A stretch of DNA of 50,360 nt from Protaetiibacter sp. (lineage in GTDB: Bacteria; Actinomycetota; Actinomycetes; Actinomycetales; Microbacteriaceae). The notes beneath the pieces are model-generated. The model was not told where the DNA came from and did no database searches. It saw nothing but the letters and a program-made list of their open reading frames with translations. Shown one piece after another: positions 16,688-23,760 of the stretch. The stretch spans positions 1 to 50,360 of the forward strand of contig JASLGG010000050.1 in the NCBI GenBank assembly GCA_030150265.1, given 5' to 3'. A program made the position numbers and the translations under genes. The stretch's first letter is position 1, and every line of letters starts with the position of its first letter.

Positions 16688-18294
16688 CAGTCCTCCTCGG
16701 ATCCGGGACGACGCACCGCGCGCCCCGCGAGCGCCGACGTGCGCGAGCCGTCGCGCACCGCGAACTCGCCGTTCACGAGCACGTGCGGGATGCCGGTCGG
16801 CGGCAGCGTCGGATGCTCGTAGTCGGCGGGCGAGCCGATCGTCGCCTCCTCGAACACCACGAGATCCGCCCAGGCGCCCGGCCGCACGACGCCCCGGTCG
16901 GCGAGCCCGAGCCGGCGTGCCGGCGCCCCCGTCACGTGCGCCACCGCCTCCTCGAGCCCCAGCACGCCGAGCTCGCGCACGTAGTGGCCGAGGAACCGCG
17001 GGAAGCTTCCCCAGCCCCGCGGATGCGGCTTCGCGCCCACCAGGATGCCGTCGGTGCCGACGGTGTGCGCCGGGTGCCGCATGATCTCGCGCACGTTCTC
17101 CTCGTTGCCGACGTGCATGAGGCATCCGGTGCCGAGATCGTCGGCGAGCAGCAGCTCGCAGAACAGCTCGCCCGGCTCCGTGTCCCGAGCGGCGGCGAGC
17201 TTGGCGATCGACGAGCCGACCGCCCAGGCGTTGGCCGGGCGCGCCACCGAGGAGACGACCGTCGTGCCCCAGTCGATCGGCACGCCGTGCTGGCCGTCGC
17301 TGCCCACGACCTCCAGCTCGTGCAGGAGGCCGGCGCGCCCCGCCGGGTCGGCGAGCGCCCGGCGCAGTTCCTCCGGCCCGCCCGTCGTGCTGCGGCTCGG
17401 CAGCACCGAGGCGAGGTAGGTGGCGCTCGCCGTGTAGGGGTAGGCGTCGAGCGTCACATCGCGACCCTCGGCGCGCGCGGCGTCGACGAGCGCGAGCACC
17501 TCGCCCGCACGCCCCCTGTTCTGCGGGAAGTTCACGTGGCAGTGCGCGAGGTGCAGCGGCACCCCGGCGCGCGCGGCGAGCTCGAGGCAATCGCGGTAGG
17601 ACTCCACGACGCGGCTGCCGTAGTTGCGGTGGTGGGGGCAGTAGTAGCCGCCGAGCTCCGCGAGCGGCGCGATGACATCCGCGATCTCCTCGTCGGAGGC
17701 GAACATGCCGGGCACGTAGCTGAGCCCGGCCGAGACGCCCATGGCGCCGTCGCGGAGCCCCTGCGCGACGATCTCGCGCATCCGGGCGCGCTCCGCGGGA
17801 GTCGCGGGGCGCGGGGCGGTGCCGAGCACGCTCCTCCGCACGGTGCCGTGCGGCACGAGGGCGGCGACGCCCAGCGGGGCACCCGCGTCGACGCGGTCGA
17901 GATAGTCGCGGATGCTCCGCCACGCGTAGTCGAGGGGCGGCTCGCCGTTCCAGCCCGCCAGCTGGGCGCGCATCGCGGCCATCGTCTCGTCGGTCACCGG
18001 GGCGTAGCCGAGGCCGTCCTGGCCCACCACCTCGAGCGTCACACCCTGCGCGAGCTTCGCGGAGTGGTCGGGGTCGGCGAGCACCGCGAGATCGGAGTGG
18101 GAGTGCAGATCGATGAAGCCGGGGGCGACGACGAGTCCCGTCACGTCGACGTCGTGCGCGCCCAGCACCCCGGATGCGGCGCCCGGCTCGACGAGCGCCG
18201 CGATACGCCCGTCGGCGATCACCACGTCGGCACGGATGCGCGCGGCGCCCGTGCCGTCGATCACCTCCGCACCGCGGAGCACGAGGGCGGGCAT
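16687..18294 (-). CDS. N-acyl-D-amino-acid deacylase (D-aminoacylase)
   Basis: 535 residues, amidohydrolase superfamily. It hydrolyses N-acyl-D-amino acids to a free D-amino acid and a carboxylic acid. APGFIDLHSHSD gives the metal-binding His64 and His66. The C-terminus has the typical GIPHVLVNGEFAVRDG. Length and both ends match the D-aminoacylase family. First gene of the pair with the deaminase at 15446, which would consume the released D-amino acid. GGGAGCC before the ATG is a modest ribosome-binding site. Acting on other N-acyl substrates is possible. Confidence 0.9.
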   Translation of the reverse strand: MPALVLRGAEVIDGTGAARIRADVVIADGRIAALVEPGAASGVLGAHDVDVTGLVVAPGFIDLHSHSDLAVLADPDHSAKLAQGVTLEVVGQDGLGYAPVTDETMAAMRAQLAGWNGEPPLDYAWRSIRDYLDRVDAGAPLGVAALVPHGTVRRSVLGTAPRPATPAERARMREIVAQGLRDGAMGVSAGLSYVPGMFASDEEIADVIAPLAELGGYYCPHHRNYGSRVVESYRDCLELAARAGVPLHLAHCHVNFPQNRGRAGEVLALVDAARAEGRDVTLDAYPYTASATYLASVLPSRSTTGGPEELRRALADPAGRAGLLHELEVVGSDGQHGVPIDWGTTVVSSVARPANAWAVGSSIAKLAAARDTEPGELFCELLLADDLGTGCLMHVGNEENVREIMRHPAHTVGTDGILVGAKPHPRGWGSFPRFLGHYVRELGVLGLEEAVAHVTGAPARRLGLADRGVVRPGAWADLVVFEEATIGSPADYEHPTLPPTGIPHVLVNGEFAVRDGSRTSALAGRAVRRPGSEED

Positions 18295-18344
18295 CCGGCT
18301 CCCTGCGGTCTCGGGTCGTCGCGAGACGACGGGCCTGGGTCGTG

Positions 18345-18350
18345 TGCGAG
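18345..18350 (-). promoter_or_regulatory. Possible -10 box of the D-amino-acid operon
   Basis: TAGACT on the minus strand (plus strand agtcta near 18350) fits TAnnnT, about 55 bases before the deacylase ATG. The position is approximate to a few bases and no -35 is evident. Confidence 0.3.
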
Positions 18351-18403
18351 TCTAGGGCTACCCCGCGGCCGTCGGCCGCGTCAACGCCGCCCGAAGGAGA
18401 TCC

Positions 18404-18793
18404 ATGCCCCGCACCGCCGTCACCGCCGCGTCCGCCCCCACCCCCGCCGGGCCCTACAGCCACGGCGTCGTCGCGGGCGGGTTCCTCTTCACCGCGGGAT
18501 TCGGCCCGCAGGACCCCGCGAACGGCAACGCGATCGCCTCGACGGTCGGCGAGCAGACCCGGCAGGTGCTGCGCAACATCCAGGCGGTGCTCGCGGAGGC
18601 GGGCGCCACCCTCGACGACGTCATCAAGACGACCGTGCACCTGCAGCACCTCGACCGCGACTTCGCCGAGTACAACACGGCCTACGCCGAGTTCTTCACG
18701 GCGCCCTACCCGGTGCGCACCACGGTCGGCTCGACGCTCGCCGGCATCCTCGTCGAGATCGACGTGGTGGCGCAGCTGCCCGCCGCTGGTTGA
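18404..18793 (+). CDS. ridA: RidA-family enamine/imine deaminase
   Basis: 129 residues. RidA proteins hydrolyse reactive enamines and imines released by PLP dehydratases. Visible are APTPAGPYSHG, FLFTAGFGPQDP, the family blocks QVLRNIQAVLAEAGATLDDVIKTTVHL, and PYPVRTTVGS, where the Arg normally binds the substrate carboxylate. AAGGAG stands before the ATG. It is divergent from the deacylase/deaminase pair, whose product is what RidA removes. The last residues (PAAG) and the TGA are encoded inside the repeat that follows. Confidence 0.92.
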   Translation: MPRTAVTAASAPTPAGPYSHGVVAGGFLFTAGFGPQDPANGNAIASTVGEQTRQVLRNIQAVLAEAGATLDDVIKTTVHLQHLDRDFAEYNTAYAEFFTAPYPVRTTVGSTLAGILVEIDVVAQLPAAG

Positions 18794-18946
18794 ATAGCGC
18801 CGCACCTGCCGCTGGTTGAGTAGCGCCCGCAAGGGCGCGTGTCGAAACCGACTCGCGTGCCACGAGAGCGCTGGTTTCGACACGCCCGCTGGGGCGGGCT
18901 ACTCAACCAACGGGGTGCGGGAGGCGCGGCTGCTCAACCGGCGGGG
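18782..18946. repeat. Nested inverted repeat between convergent genes
   Basis: Two direct copies of gccgctggttgaNtagcgcc (18782-18801 and 18808-18827, period 26), then gtgtcgaaacc (to 18849), a 21-base spacer, and the inverted arm ggtttcgacacg...gggctactcaacca (18873-18909). A further inverted half-copy, gctcaaccggc, lies at 18932-18942. So an inner palindrome is nested in an outer one. The TGA in GGTTGA is the stop codon of ridA on the left and of hflX on the right. It may act as a bidirectional terminator (inference). GGTTGAGTAG palindromes are familiar in Microbacteriaceae intergenic regions. Confidence 0.85.
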
Positions 18947-20472
18947 GCAGCGACGGCGGACTCGAGCTGGTGGGCGACTGCCTCGCTCGCCTGCACGCGC
19001 ATCCGCGTGCCGCCCTCCTCGTAGCTCGTCTCGAGCACGTGGCCGCGGTCGTGGGCGAGCGAGACGAGGTCGCCGCGATCGTACGGGATGACGATGTCGA
19101 GCTCGACGTCGGGCACCGGCAGCCGCCGCGCGATCTCGTCCATGAGCTCGTCGACGCCCTCGCCCGTGCGCGCGGAGACGAACACCGAGTCGGGCTCGAG
19201 GCCGCGCAGCAGCACGCGGCGCTCCGGATCGATCAGGTCGGCCTTCGAGAAGACGATGAGCTCGGGCACCTCGCGCGCGCCCGCCTCGCCCAGCACGTCG
19301 CGCACGGTCGCGATCTGCGACGCCGGGTCGGGGTGCGAGCCGTCGACGACGTGCACCACGAGGTCGGAGCCGGCGACCTCCTCGAGCGTCGAGCGGAACG
19401 CCTCGACGAGCTGGTGCGGGAGGTTGCGCACGAAGCCGACCGTGTCGGCGATCGTGAACACGCGCCCCTCGGGCGTGCGGCTGCGGCGCACCGTCGGGTC
19501 GAGCGTCGCGAAGAGGGTGTTCTCGACGAGCACGCCCGCGCGCGTGATGCGGTTGAGCAGGCTCGACTTGCCGGCGTTCGTGTAGCCGGCGATCGCGACG
19601 GCCGGCACCTGGAAGCGGTCGCGGTTGGCGCGCTTCGCCTCGCGGGCGGGCGCGAAGCCGCGGATCTGCTTGCGGAGCTTCGCCATGCGGGAATGGATGC
19701 GGCGCCGGTCGAGCTCGATCTTCGTCTCACCGGGTCCGCGCGAGCCCATGCCCTGACCGCCGGCCGCCTGGCCGCCGGCCTGGCGCGACATCGACTCACC
19801 CCATCCGCGGAGCCTCGGCAGCAGGTACTCGAGCTGCGCGAGCTCGACCTGGGCCTTGCCCTCGCGGGACTTCGCGTGCTGGCTGAAGATGTCGAGGATG
19901 ACGGCCGTGCGGTCGATGACCTTGACCTTGACGGCGTCCTCCAGGGCGCGCCGCTGGCTCGGGGCCAGCTCGGCGTCGGCGACCACGGTGTCCGCGCCGA
20001 GCGCCTGCACGATGTCGGCGAGGTCGGCCACCTTGCCGCGCCCGAGGTAGGTGGCGGGGTCCGGATGCGGGCGCCGCTGCAGAACGCCGTCGAGCACCAC
20101 GGCGCCCGCGGTCTCGGCGAGCGCCGCGAGCTCGCGCAGCGAGTTCTCGGCGTCCTCCAGCGACTCGGACGGCGTGTAGACGCCCACGAGCACGACGTTC
20201 TCGAGACGGACCTGCCGGTACTCGACCTCGGTGACGTCCTCGAGCTCCGTCGACAGGCCGCCGACCCGGCGGAGCGCCGCGCGCTCCTCGCGGTCGAGCT
20301 GCTCGCCGTCCCGGTCGCCGCCGTCGGCCGTCGTCTCGTCCTGCAGGGCCGCGGCGCGGCCGCCGAAGACGCGCACGCCGGCGCGCGCCTCCTCCGTCTG
20401 GAGGATGCGCTCGATCGCGGCGCCGGCATCCTCGCCGCGCGTCGTCTCGATGTCCTCGTGGTGTCCGGTCAT
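18934..20472 (-). CDS. hflX: Ribosome-associated GTPase HflX
   Basis: 512 residues. HflX splits or rescues stalled ribosomes. The N-terminal HflX domain has VLVGVYTPSESLEDAENSL and the HPDPATYLGRGK block. The GTPase domain has G1 GYTNAGKSS, G2 DPTVRR, and G3 DTVGFVRNLPHQLVEAFRST. G4 reads FSKADL, with Ser where Asn is normal. The start at 20472 is chosen because a TAGGGT -10 lies ten bases before it, and residues before it would read through that promoter. The TGA comes from the repeat at 18934-18936. Confidence 0.93.
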   Translation of the reverse strand: MTGHHEDIETTRGEDAGAAIERILQTEEARAGVRVFGGRAAALQDETTADGGDRDGEQLDREERAALRRVGGLSTELEDVTEVEYRQVRLENVVLVGVYTPSESLEDAENSLRELAALAETAGAVVLDGVLQRRPHPDPATYLGRGKVADLADIVQALGADTVVADAELAPSQRRALEDAVKVKVIDRTAVILDIFSQHAKSREGKAQVELAQLEYLLPRLRGWGESMSRQAGGQAAGGQGMGSRGPGETKIELDRRRIHSRMAKLRKQIRGFAPAREAKRANRDRFQVPAVAIAGYTNAGKSSLLNRITRAGVLVENTLFATLDPTVRRSRTPEGRVFTIADTVGFVRNLPHQLVEAFRSTLEEVAGSDLVVHVVDGSHPDPASQIATVRDVLGEAGAREVPELIVFSKADLIDPERRVLLRGLEPDSVFVSARTGEGVDELMDEIARRLPVPDVELDIVIPYDRGDLVSLAHDRGHVLETSYEEGGTRMRVQASEAVAHQLESAVAAPAG

Positions 20473-20482
20473 GATCCGCTTA

Positions 20483-20488
20483 ACCCTA
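20483..20488 (-). promoter_or_regulatory. -10 box of hflX, near-leaderless
   Basis: TAGGGT on the minus strand, ten bases before the hflX ATG, so the transcript would have only a few leader bases. It interlocks with the plus-strand promoter at 20504. Confidence 0.5.
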
Positions 20489-20503
20489 GTCACTCGTTTT
20501 CGA

Positions 20504-20509
20504 TAGGTT
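20504..20509 (+). promoter_or_regulatory. -10 box of the methyltransferase gene, leaderless
   Basis: TAGGTT followed by six bases and then the ATG at 20516, the spacing expected if transcription starts at the A of the start codon. No ribosome-binding site is present. Confidence 0.55.
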
Positions 20510-20515
20510 CTCTGC

Positions 20516-21163
20516 ATGTCGTCCGAGCACTACTTCTCGACGTCGCCGTCCGGCGATGCGGTGCTCAGGAGCATCTCCGTGCGGCTCGCCGGCCGCGACC
20601 TCGAGGTCACCACCGCCAACGGCATCTTCAGCCCGGAGCGCGTCGACACGGGGACCCAGGTGCTCCTCGCCCACACGCCCGCTCCGCCGCCCGGCGGCGA
20701 CTTCCTCGATCTCGGCTGCGGCTGGGGGCCCATCGCGCTCACGCTCGCGCTCGAGTCGCCGCACGCCACCGTGTGGGCCGTCGACGTCAACGAGCGCGCG
20801 CTCGACCTGGTGCGCCGCAACGCGGAGGCGCTCGGCCTCCCCAACGTCAACGCGTGCCGGCCCGAGGATGTTCCCGCCGACGTGCGCTTCCGAACGATCT
20901 GGTCGAATCCGCCCATCCGGGTCGGCAAGAACGAGCTGCACGCGATGCTCGCGCACTGGCTGCCGCGCCTCGACACGGGCTCCGACGCCTGGCTCGTGGT
21001 GGCGCGCAACCTCGGCTCCGACTCGCTGCAGCGCTGGCTGCAGGCCGAGCTGCCCGCCGACTTCGCGGTCCTCCGCGCCACCACGAGCAAGGGCTACCGC
21101 GTGCTGCGCGTGCGGCACCGCTCGGGCACGGGGATGACCGAGGCGATCGAGGTCATCCGGTAG
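20516..21163 (+). CDS. RsmC-like class I SAM methyltransferase
   Basis: 215 residues. SAM-binding motif DLGCGWGPIAL, the acidic residue after AVDVNERAL, and SNPPIRVGK in place of the NPPFH motif of RsmC/RlmG-type N2-guanine rRNA methyltransferases. It matches the single-domain actinobacterial version that begins SSEHYFST. Target probably rRNA guanine, not proven. Transcribed divergently from hflX, apparently leaderless. Convergent with the next gene, with nine bases between the stops. Confidence 0.88.
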   Translation: MSSEHYFSTSPSGDAVLRSISVRLAGRDLEVTTANGIFSPERVDTGTQVLLAHTPAPPPGGDFLDLGCGWGPIALTLALESPHATVWAVDVNERALDLVRRNAEALGLPNVNACRPEDVPADVRFRTIWSNPPIRVGKNELHAMLAHWLPRLDTGSDAWLVVARNLGSDSLQRWLQAELPADFAVLRATTSKGYRVLRVRHRSGTGMTEAIEVIR

Positions 21164-21172
21164 CGCGTCGGC

Positions 21173-21958
21173 TCAGCCGAGCTCGCCGCGGAAGAACGCG
21201 TCGGCGCAGGCCCGCACCTCGGCGGCGTCTCGCGACGGCGGAGCCTCCTCGAAGGCCTGCGCGCGCTCGAGCTCGGCCTCGACGAAGCGACGGAGCGCCG
21301 CGGGCGGCTCGCCGTCGCCCAGCTCGCGCGTCACCGCCTTGAGCGCGACCAGCTCGCCGACGGCGTCGCGGATGCCCGCCCCGACCGCGCTCTCGGCGAC
21401 GAGGGTCGGCAGGTCCATGGGCGGCAGCGCCGACTCCGGATGCTCGTGCAGCCAGCGCAGCGCTGCCGCGGGGCGCAGCACGTAGAAGAACCGCTTGAGG
21501 GACGGTGCGCCCGCCTTCTGCTGCCGGGCGACGTGCAGGTAGTGGCGCCCGATCGCGGCGCGCTCGGCGACCTCGCCCGCGAAGGCGAGCAGCCGGTCCC
21601 GGAAGCCCTCGTCGCCGGAGTAGACGATCGGCGAGCGCAGCCATTCGATCGCGGTCGCGTTGCCCCTCGCGACGAGTCGGACCGTCTTGGCGAGGTCCCA
21701 GCCGTTGACGTCGAAGACCCTGTCGAGCGGCGTCTCGATCACATCACGTGCCGGCCACAGCGTCAGGTACCGCTCGCGCGGACGCACGAAGACGAAGCGG
21801 CAGTCGTAGTCGCTGTCGGGCGAGGGGAATCCCCAGGCACGGCTGCCGCTCTCGATCGCCCAGCGGATGTCGACCCCGTGCTCGGCCTCGACGCCCGCCA
21901 GTCGCGCGTCGATCGCCGCGACGATCGCGGCATCGAGGCCCGACGGGATCGCGCGCAT
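21173..21958 (-). CDS. YcgL-type predicted nucleotidyltransferase
   Basis: 261 residues. GSRAWGFPSPDSDYDCRFV is the polymerase-beta-type nucleotidyltransferase signature (GS...DxD) of the COG3541/YcgL group. Further family blocks are NGWDLAKTVRLVARGNATAIEWLRSP and ARQQKAG followed by LKRFFYVLRPAAALRW. The biochemical substrate is unknown for the family. One base separates its ATG from the dapF stop, so it is the second gene of a dapF unit. Confidence 0.82.
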   Translation of the reverse strand: MRAIPSGLDAAIVAAIDARLAGVEAEHGVDIRWAIESGSRAWGFPSPDSDYDCRFVFVRPRERYLTLWPARDVIETPLDRVFDVNGWDLAKTVRLVARGNATAIEWLRSPIVYSGDEGFRDRLLAFAGEVAERAAIGRHYLHVARQQKAGAPSLKRFFYVLRPAAALRWLHEHPESALPPMDLPTLVAESAVGAGIRDAVGELVALKAVTRELGDGEPPAALRRFVEAELERAQAFEEAPPSRDAAEVRACADAFFRGELG

Positions 21959-21959
21959 C

Positions 21960-22829
21960 TCAGAGCGAGACGTTGCCGTCGAAGACGAGCGCCGCGGGGC
22001 CGCTGAGGAACACGTGCGGACCGTCGGCGGCGTCGGCGACGCGCACCCCGACCTCCCCGCCGGGCACGCGCACGCGCCAGACGTCGGGCGCGCCCTCGCC
22101 CGCCCAGGAGCGGGTGGCGAGCGCCGCCGCGGCCGCGCCCGTGCCGCAGGAGAGCGTCTCGCCGCTGCCGCGCTCGTGCACGCGCATCCGGATGCGGCCG
22201 AGGCCGCCCGAGATCGACCCGGGCACCACGAACTCGACGTTCGCGCCGGCGGGCGGCGCGGGCGCGATGACGGGCGCCTCGCCGAGGTCGAGCGCCTCGA
22301 GCTCCGCGTCGTCGGCGAGCGCCACGACGACGTGCGGGTTGCCGACGCCGACCGCGAGACCGGGCCGGTCCACGTCCAGGCGTCGGGCCGACACCATCGC
22401 CTCCCCGGCGATCGTGAACGGACCGAGATCCACCTCGAAGCCGTCCTCGGTGCGGGTGAGCTGCCGCACTCCCCCGCGGGTGCCGATGGCGACGGTCTCG
22501 CCGACCGCCAGCTCGAGCAGGCCCTGGTCGATCAGGTAGGCGCCGTAGACGCGGATGCCGTTGCCGCACATCTCGGCCGGGCTGCCGTCGGCGTTGTGGT
22601 AGTCCATGAACCATTCGGCGCCGGCATCCTCGGCGAGGGCGGCCTCGCCCTCCGGAAGCCGCGCCGAGCGGACGGCACGGATGACGCCGTCGCCGCCGAC
22701 CCCGACGTGCCGGTCGGCGAGCGCCGCGAGCTGCGCGGCGTCGAGCTCGACCGCGCCGTCCGGGTCAGCGAACAGCACGAAGTCGTTGCCGGTGCCGTGG
22801 CCCTTGGTGAAGGCGATGTCGATGCTCAC
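21960..22829 (-). CDS. dapF: Diaminopimelate epimerase
   Basis: 289 residues. It interconverts LL- and meso-diaminopimelate for lysine and peptidoglycan synthesis. TKGHGTGNDF is the N-terminal block. The two catalytic Cys are in EMCGNGIR and LSCGTGAAA. The start is a GTG (valine codon, read as Met) placed exactly six bases after a TAGGCT -10, implying a leaderless mRNA. The gene sits 31 bases after miaA but has its own promoter in that gap. Length is normal. Confidence 0.95.
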   Translation of the reverse strand: MSIDIAFTKGHGTGNDFVLFADPDGAVELDAAQLAALADRHVGVGGDGVIRAVRSARLPEGEAALAEDAGAEWFMDYHNADGSPAEMCGNGIRVYGAYLIDQGLLELAVGETVAIGTRGGVRQLTRTEDGFEVDLGPFTIAGEAMVSARRLDVDRPGLAVGVGNPHVVVALADDAELEALDLGEAPVIAPAPPAGANVEFVVPGSISGGLGRIRMRVHERGSGETLSCGTGAAAAALATRSWAGEGAPDVWRVRVPGGEVGVRVADAADGPHVFLSGPAALVFDGNVSL

Positions 22830-22835
22830 CCGGAA

Positions 22836-22841
22836 AGCCTA
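22836..22841 (-). promoter_or_regulatory. -10 box of dapF, leaderless
   Basis: TAGGCT, six bases, then the GTG start of dapF, in the short gap after miaA. No ribosome-binding site precedes the GTG. Confidence 0.55.
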
Positions 22842-22860
22842 GCGACGGCCCCTCCCCTCG

Positions 22861-23760
22861 TCAGACGGAGTCGGAAGCCAGCCACTCGACGCCGGGATAG
22901 CGGCGGAACCACGAGACCTGGCGGCGCGCGTAGCGGCGGGTGAGCCCCTGGGTCTCGGCGATCGCCGCCCGCTCGTCGAGGACTCCGTCGAGCTGGGCGA
23001 GCGCCTGGGCGTAGCCGATCGCCCGCCGGGCTGTCGTGCCGAGCTCGACGCCCGCCGCCCGGAGCCCGGCGACCTCGGCCACGAGACCCTGCCCCCACAT
23101 CCGCTCCACCCGCGCATCGAGCCGCGCCACGAGCTCGGCGCGGTCGAGCCGCAGCCCCACGATGCGGGTCTGCGGCTGCCAGAGCACGGGCGCCTCCGGC
23201 AGACGCGCACCGTGCGTCTGCTCGCCCTGCGCGAGCACCTCGAGCGCGCGCACCACGCGCCTCCCGTTCTGCGGGTCGACCCGCGCGGCGGTCATGGGGT
23301 CGGCGGCACGCAGCCGCTCGAACAGCACGCCCGGGCCGTGGGCTTCGAGCTCGCGCTCGAGAGCTTCCCGGACGCCGGGATCGCGCGGCGGGAAGCGGAA
23401 GTCGAAGACCACGCTCGAGACGTAGAGGCCCGACCCGCCGACCAGGATGGCGGTCGCGCCGCGGGCCTGGATGTCGAGGACCGCCTCCCGCGCACGCGGC
23501 TGGTACTCGGCGACCGCGGCCTCCTCGCTCGGGTCGAGCACGTCGAGGAGGTGGTGCGGGACGCCTCGGCGCTCGGGCGGCGCGAGCTTCGCGGTGCCGA
23601 TGTCCATGCCGCGATAGAGCTGCATCGCATCCGCGTTGACGATCTCGGCGGAGCCGCCGGCCGCGGCGAGCTGCTCGGCGAGCCGGAGCGCGAACTCGGA
23701 CTTGCCGGTGCCGGTGGCGCCGACGACCGCGACGAGCGCCGGATGCGGGGGCGCGGTCAT
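22861..23760 (-). CDS. miaA: tRNA dimethylallyltransferase
   Basis: 299 residues. Adds a dimethylallyl group to A37 of tRNAs that read UNN codons. Walker A is GATGTGKS; NADAMQLYRGMDIGTAK is the conserved substrate block; VGLRLDRAEL and the late ARRQVSWFRR are typical. The ATG lies in an ATGA overlap with the miaB stop. MiaB acts next on the same tRNA base, so gene order follows reaction partnership. Upstream in-frame codons would read into miaB and are not used. Confidence 0.95.
   Translation of the reverse strand: MTAPPHPALVAVVGATGTGKSEFALRLAEQLAAAGGSAEIVNADAMQLYRGMDIGTAKLAPPERRGVPHHLLDVLDPSEEAAVAEYQPRAREAVLDIQARGATAILVGGSGLYVSSVVFDFRFPPRDPGVREALERELEAHGPGVLFERLRAADPMTAARVDPQNGRRVVRALEVLAQGEQTHGARLPEAPVLWQPQTRIVGLRLDRAELVARLDARVERMWGQGLVAEVAGLRAAGVELGTTARRAIGYAQALAQLDGVLDERAAIAETQGLTRRYARRQVSWFRRYPGVEWLASDSV

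Noticed and set aside
1..18000. Frequent GGATGC/GCATCC hexamers as a possible Chi-like or methylation motif
   Set aside because: They look about twice as frequent as base composition predicts by eye, but many are Asp-Ala or Met/Ile-Arg codon pairs; without a codon-controlled count over the genome this is not evidence.
18782..18946. CRISPR array or insertion sequence
   Set aside because: Only two direct copies, no regular spacers, no cas genes, no transposase. It is a palindromic intergenic repeat.
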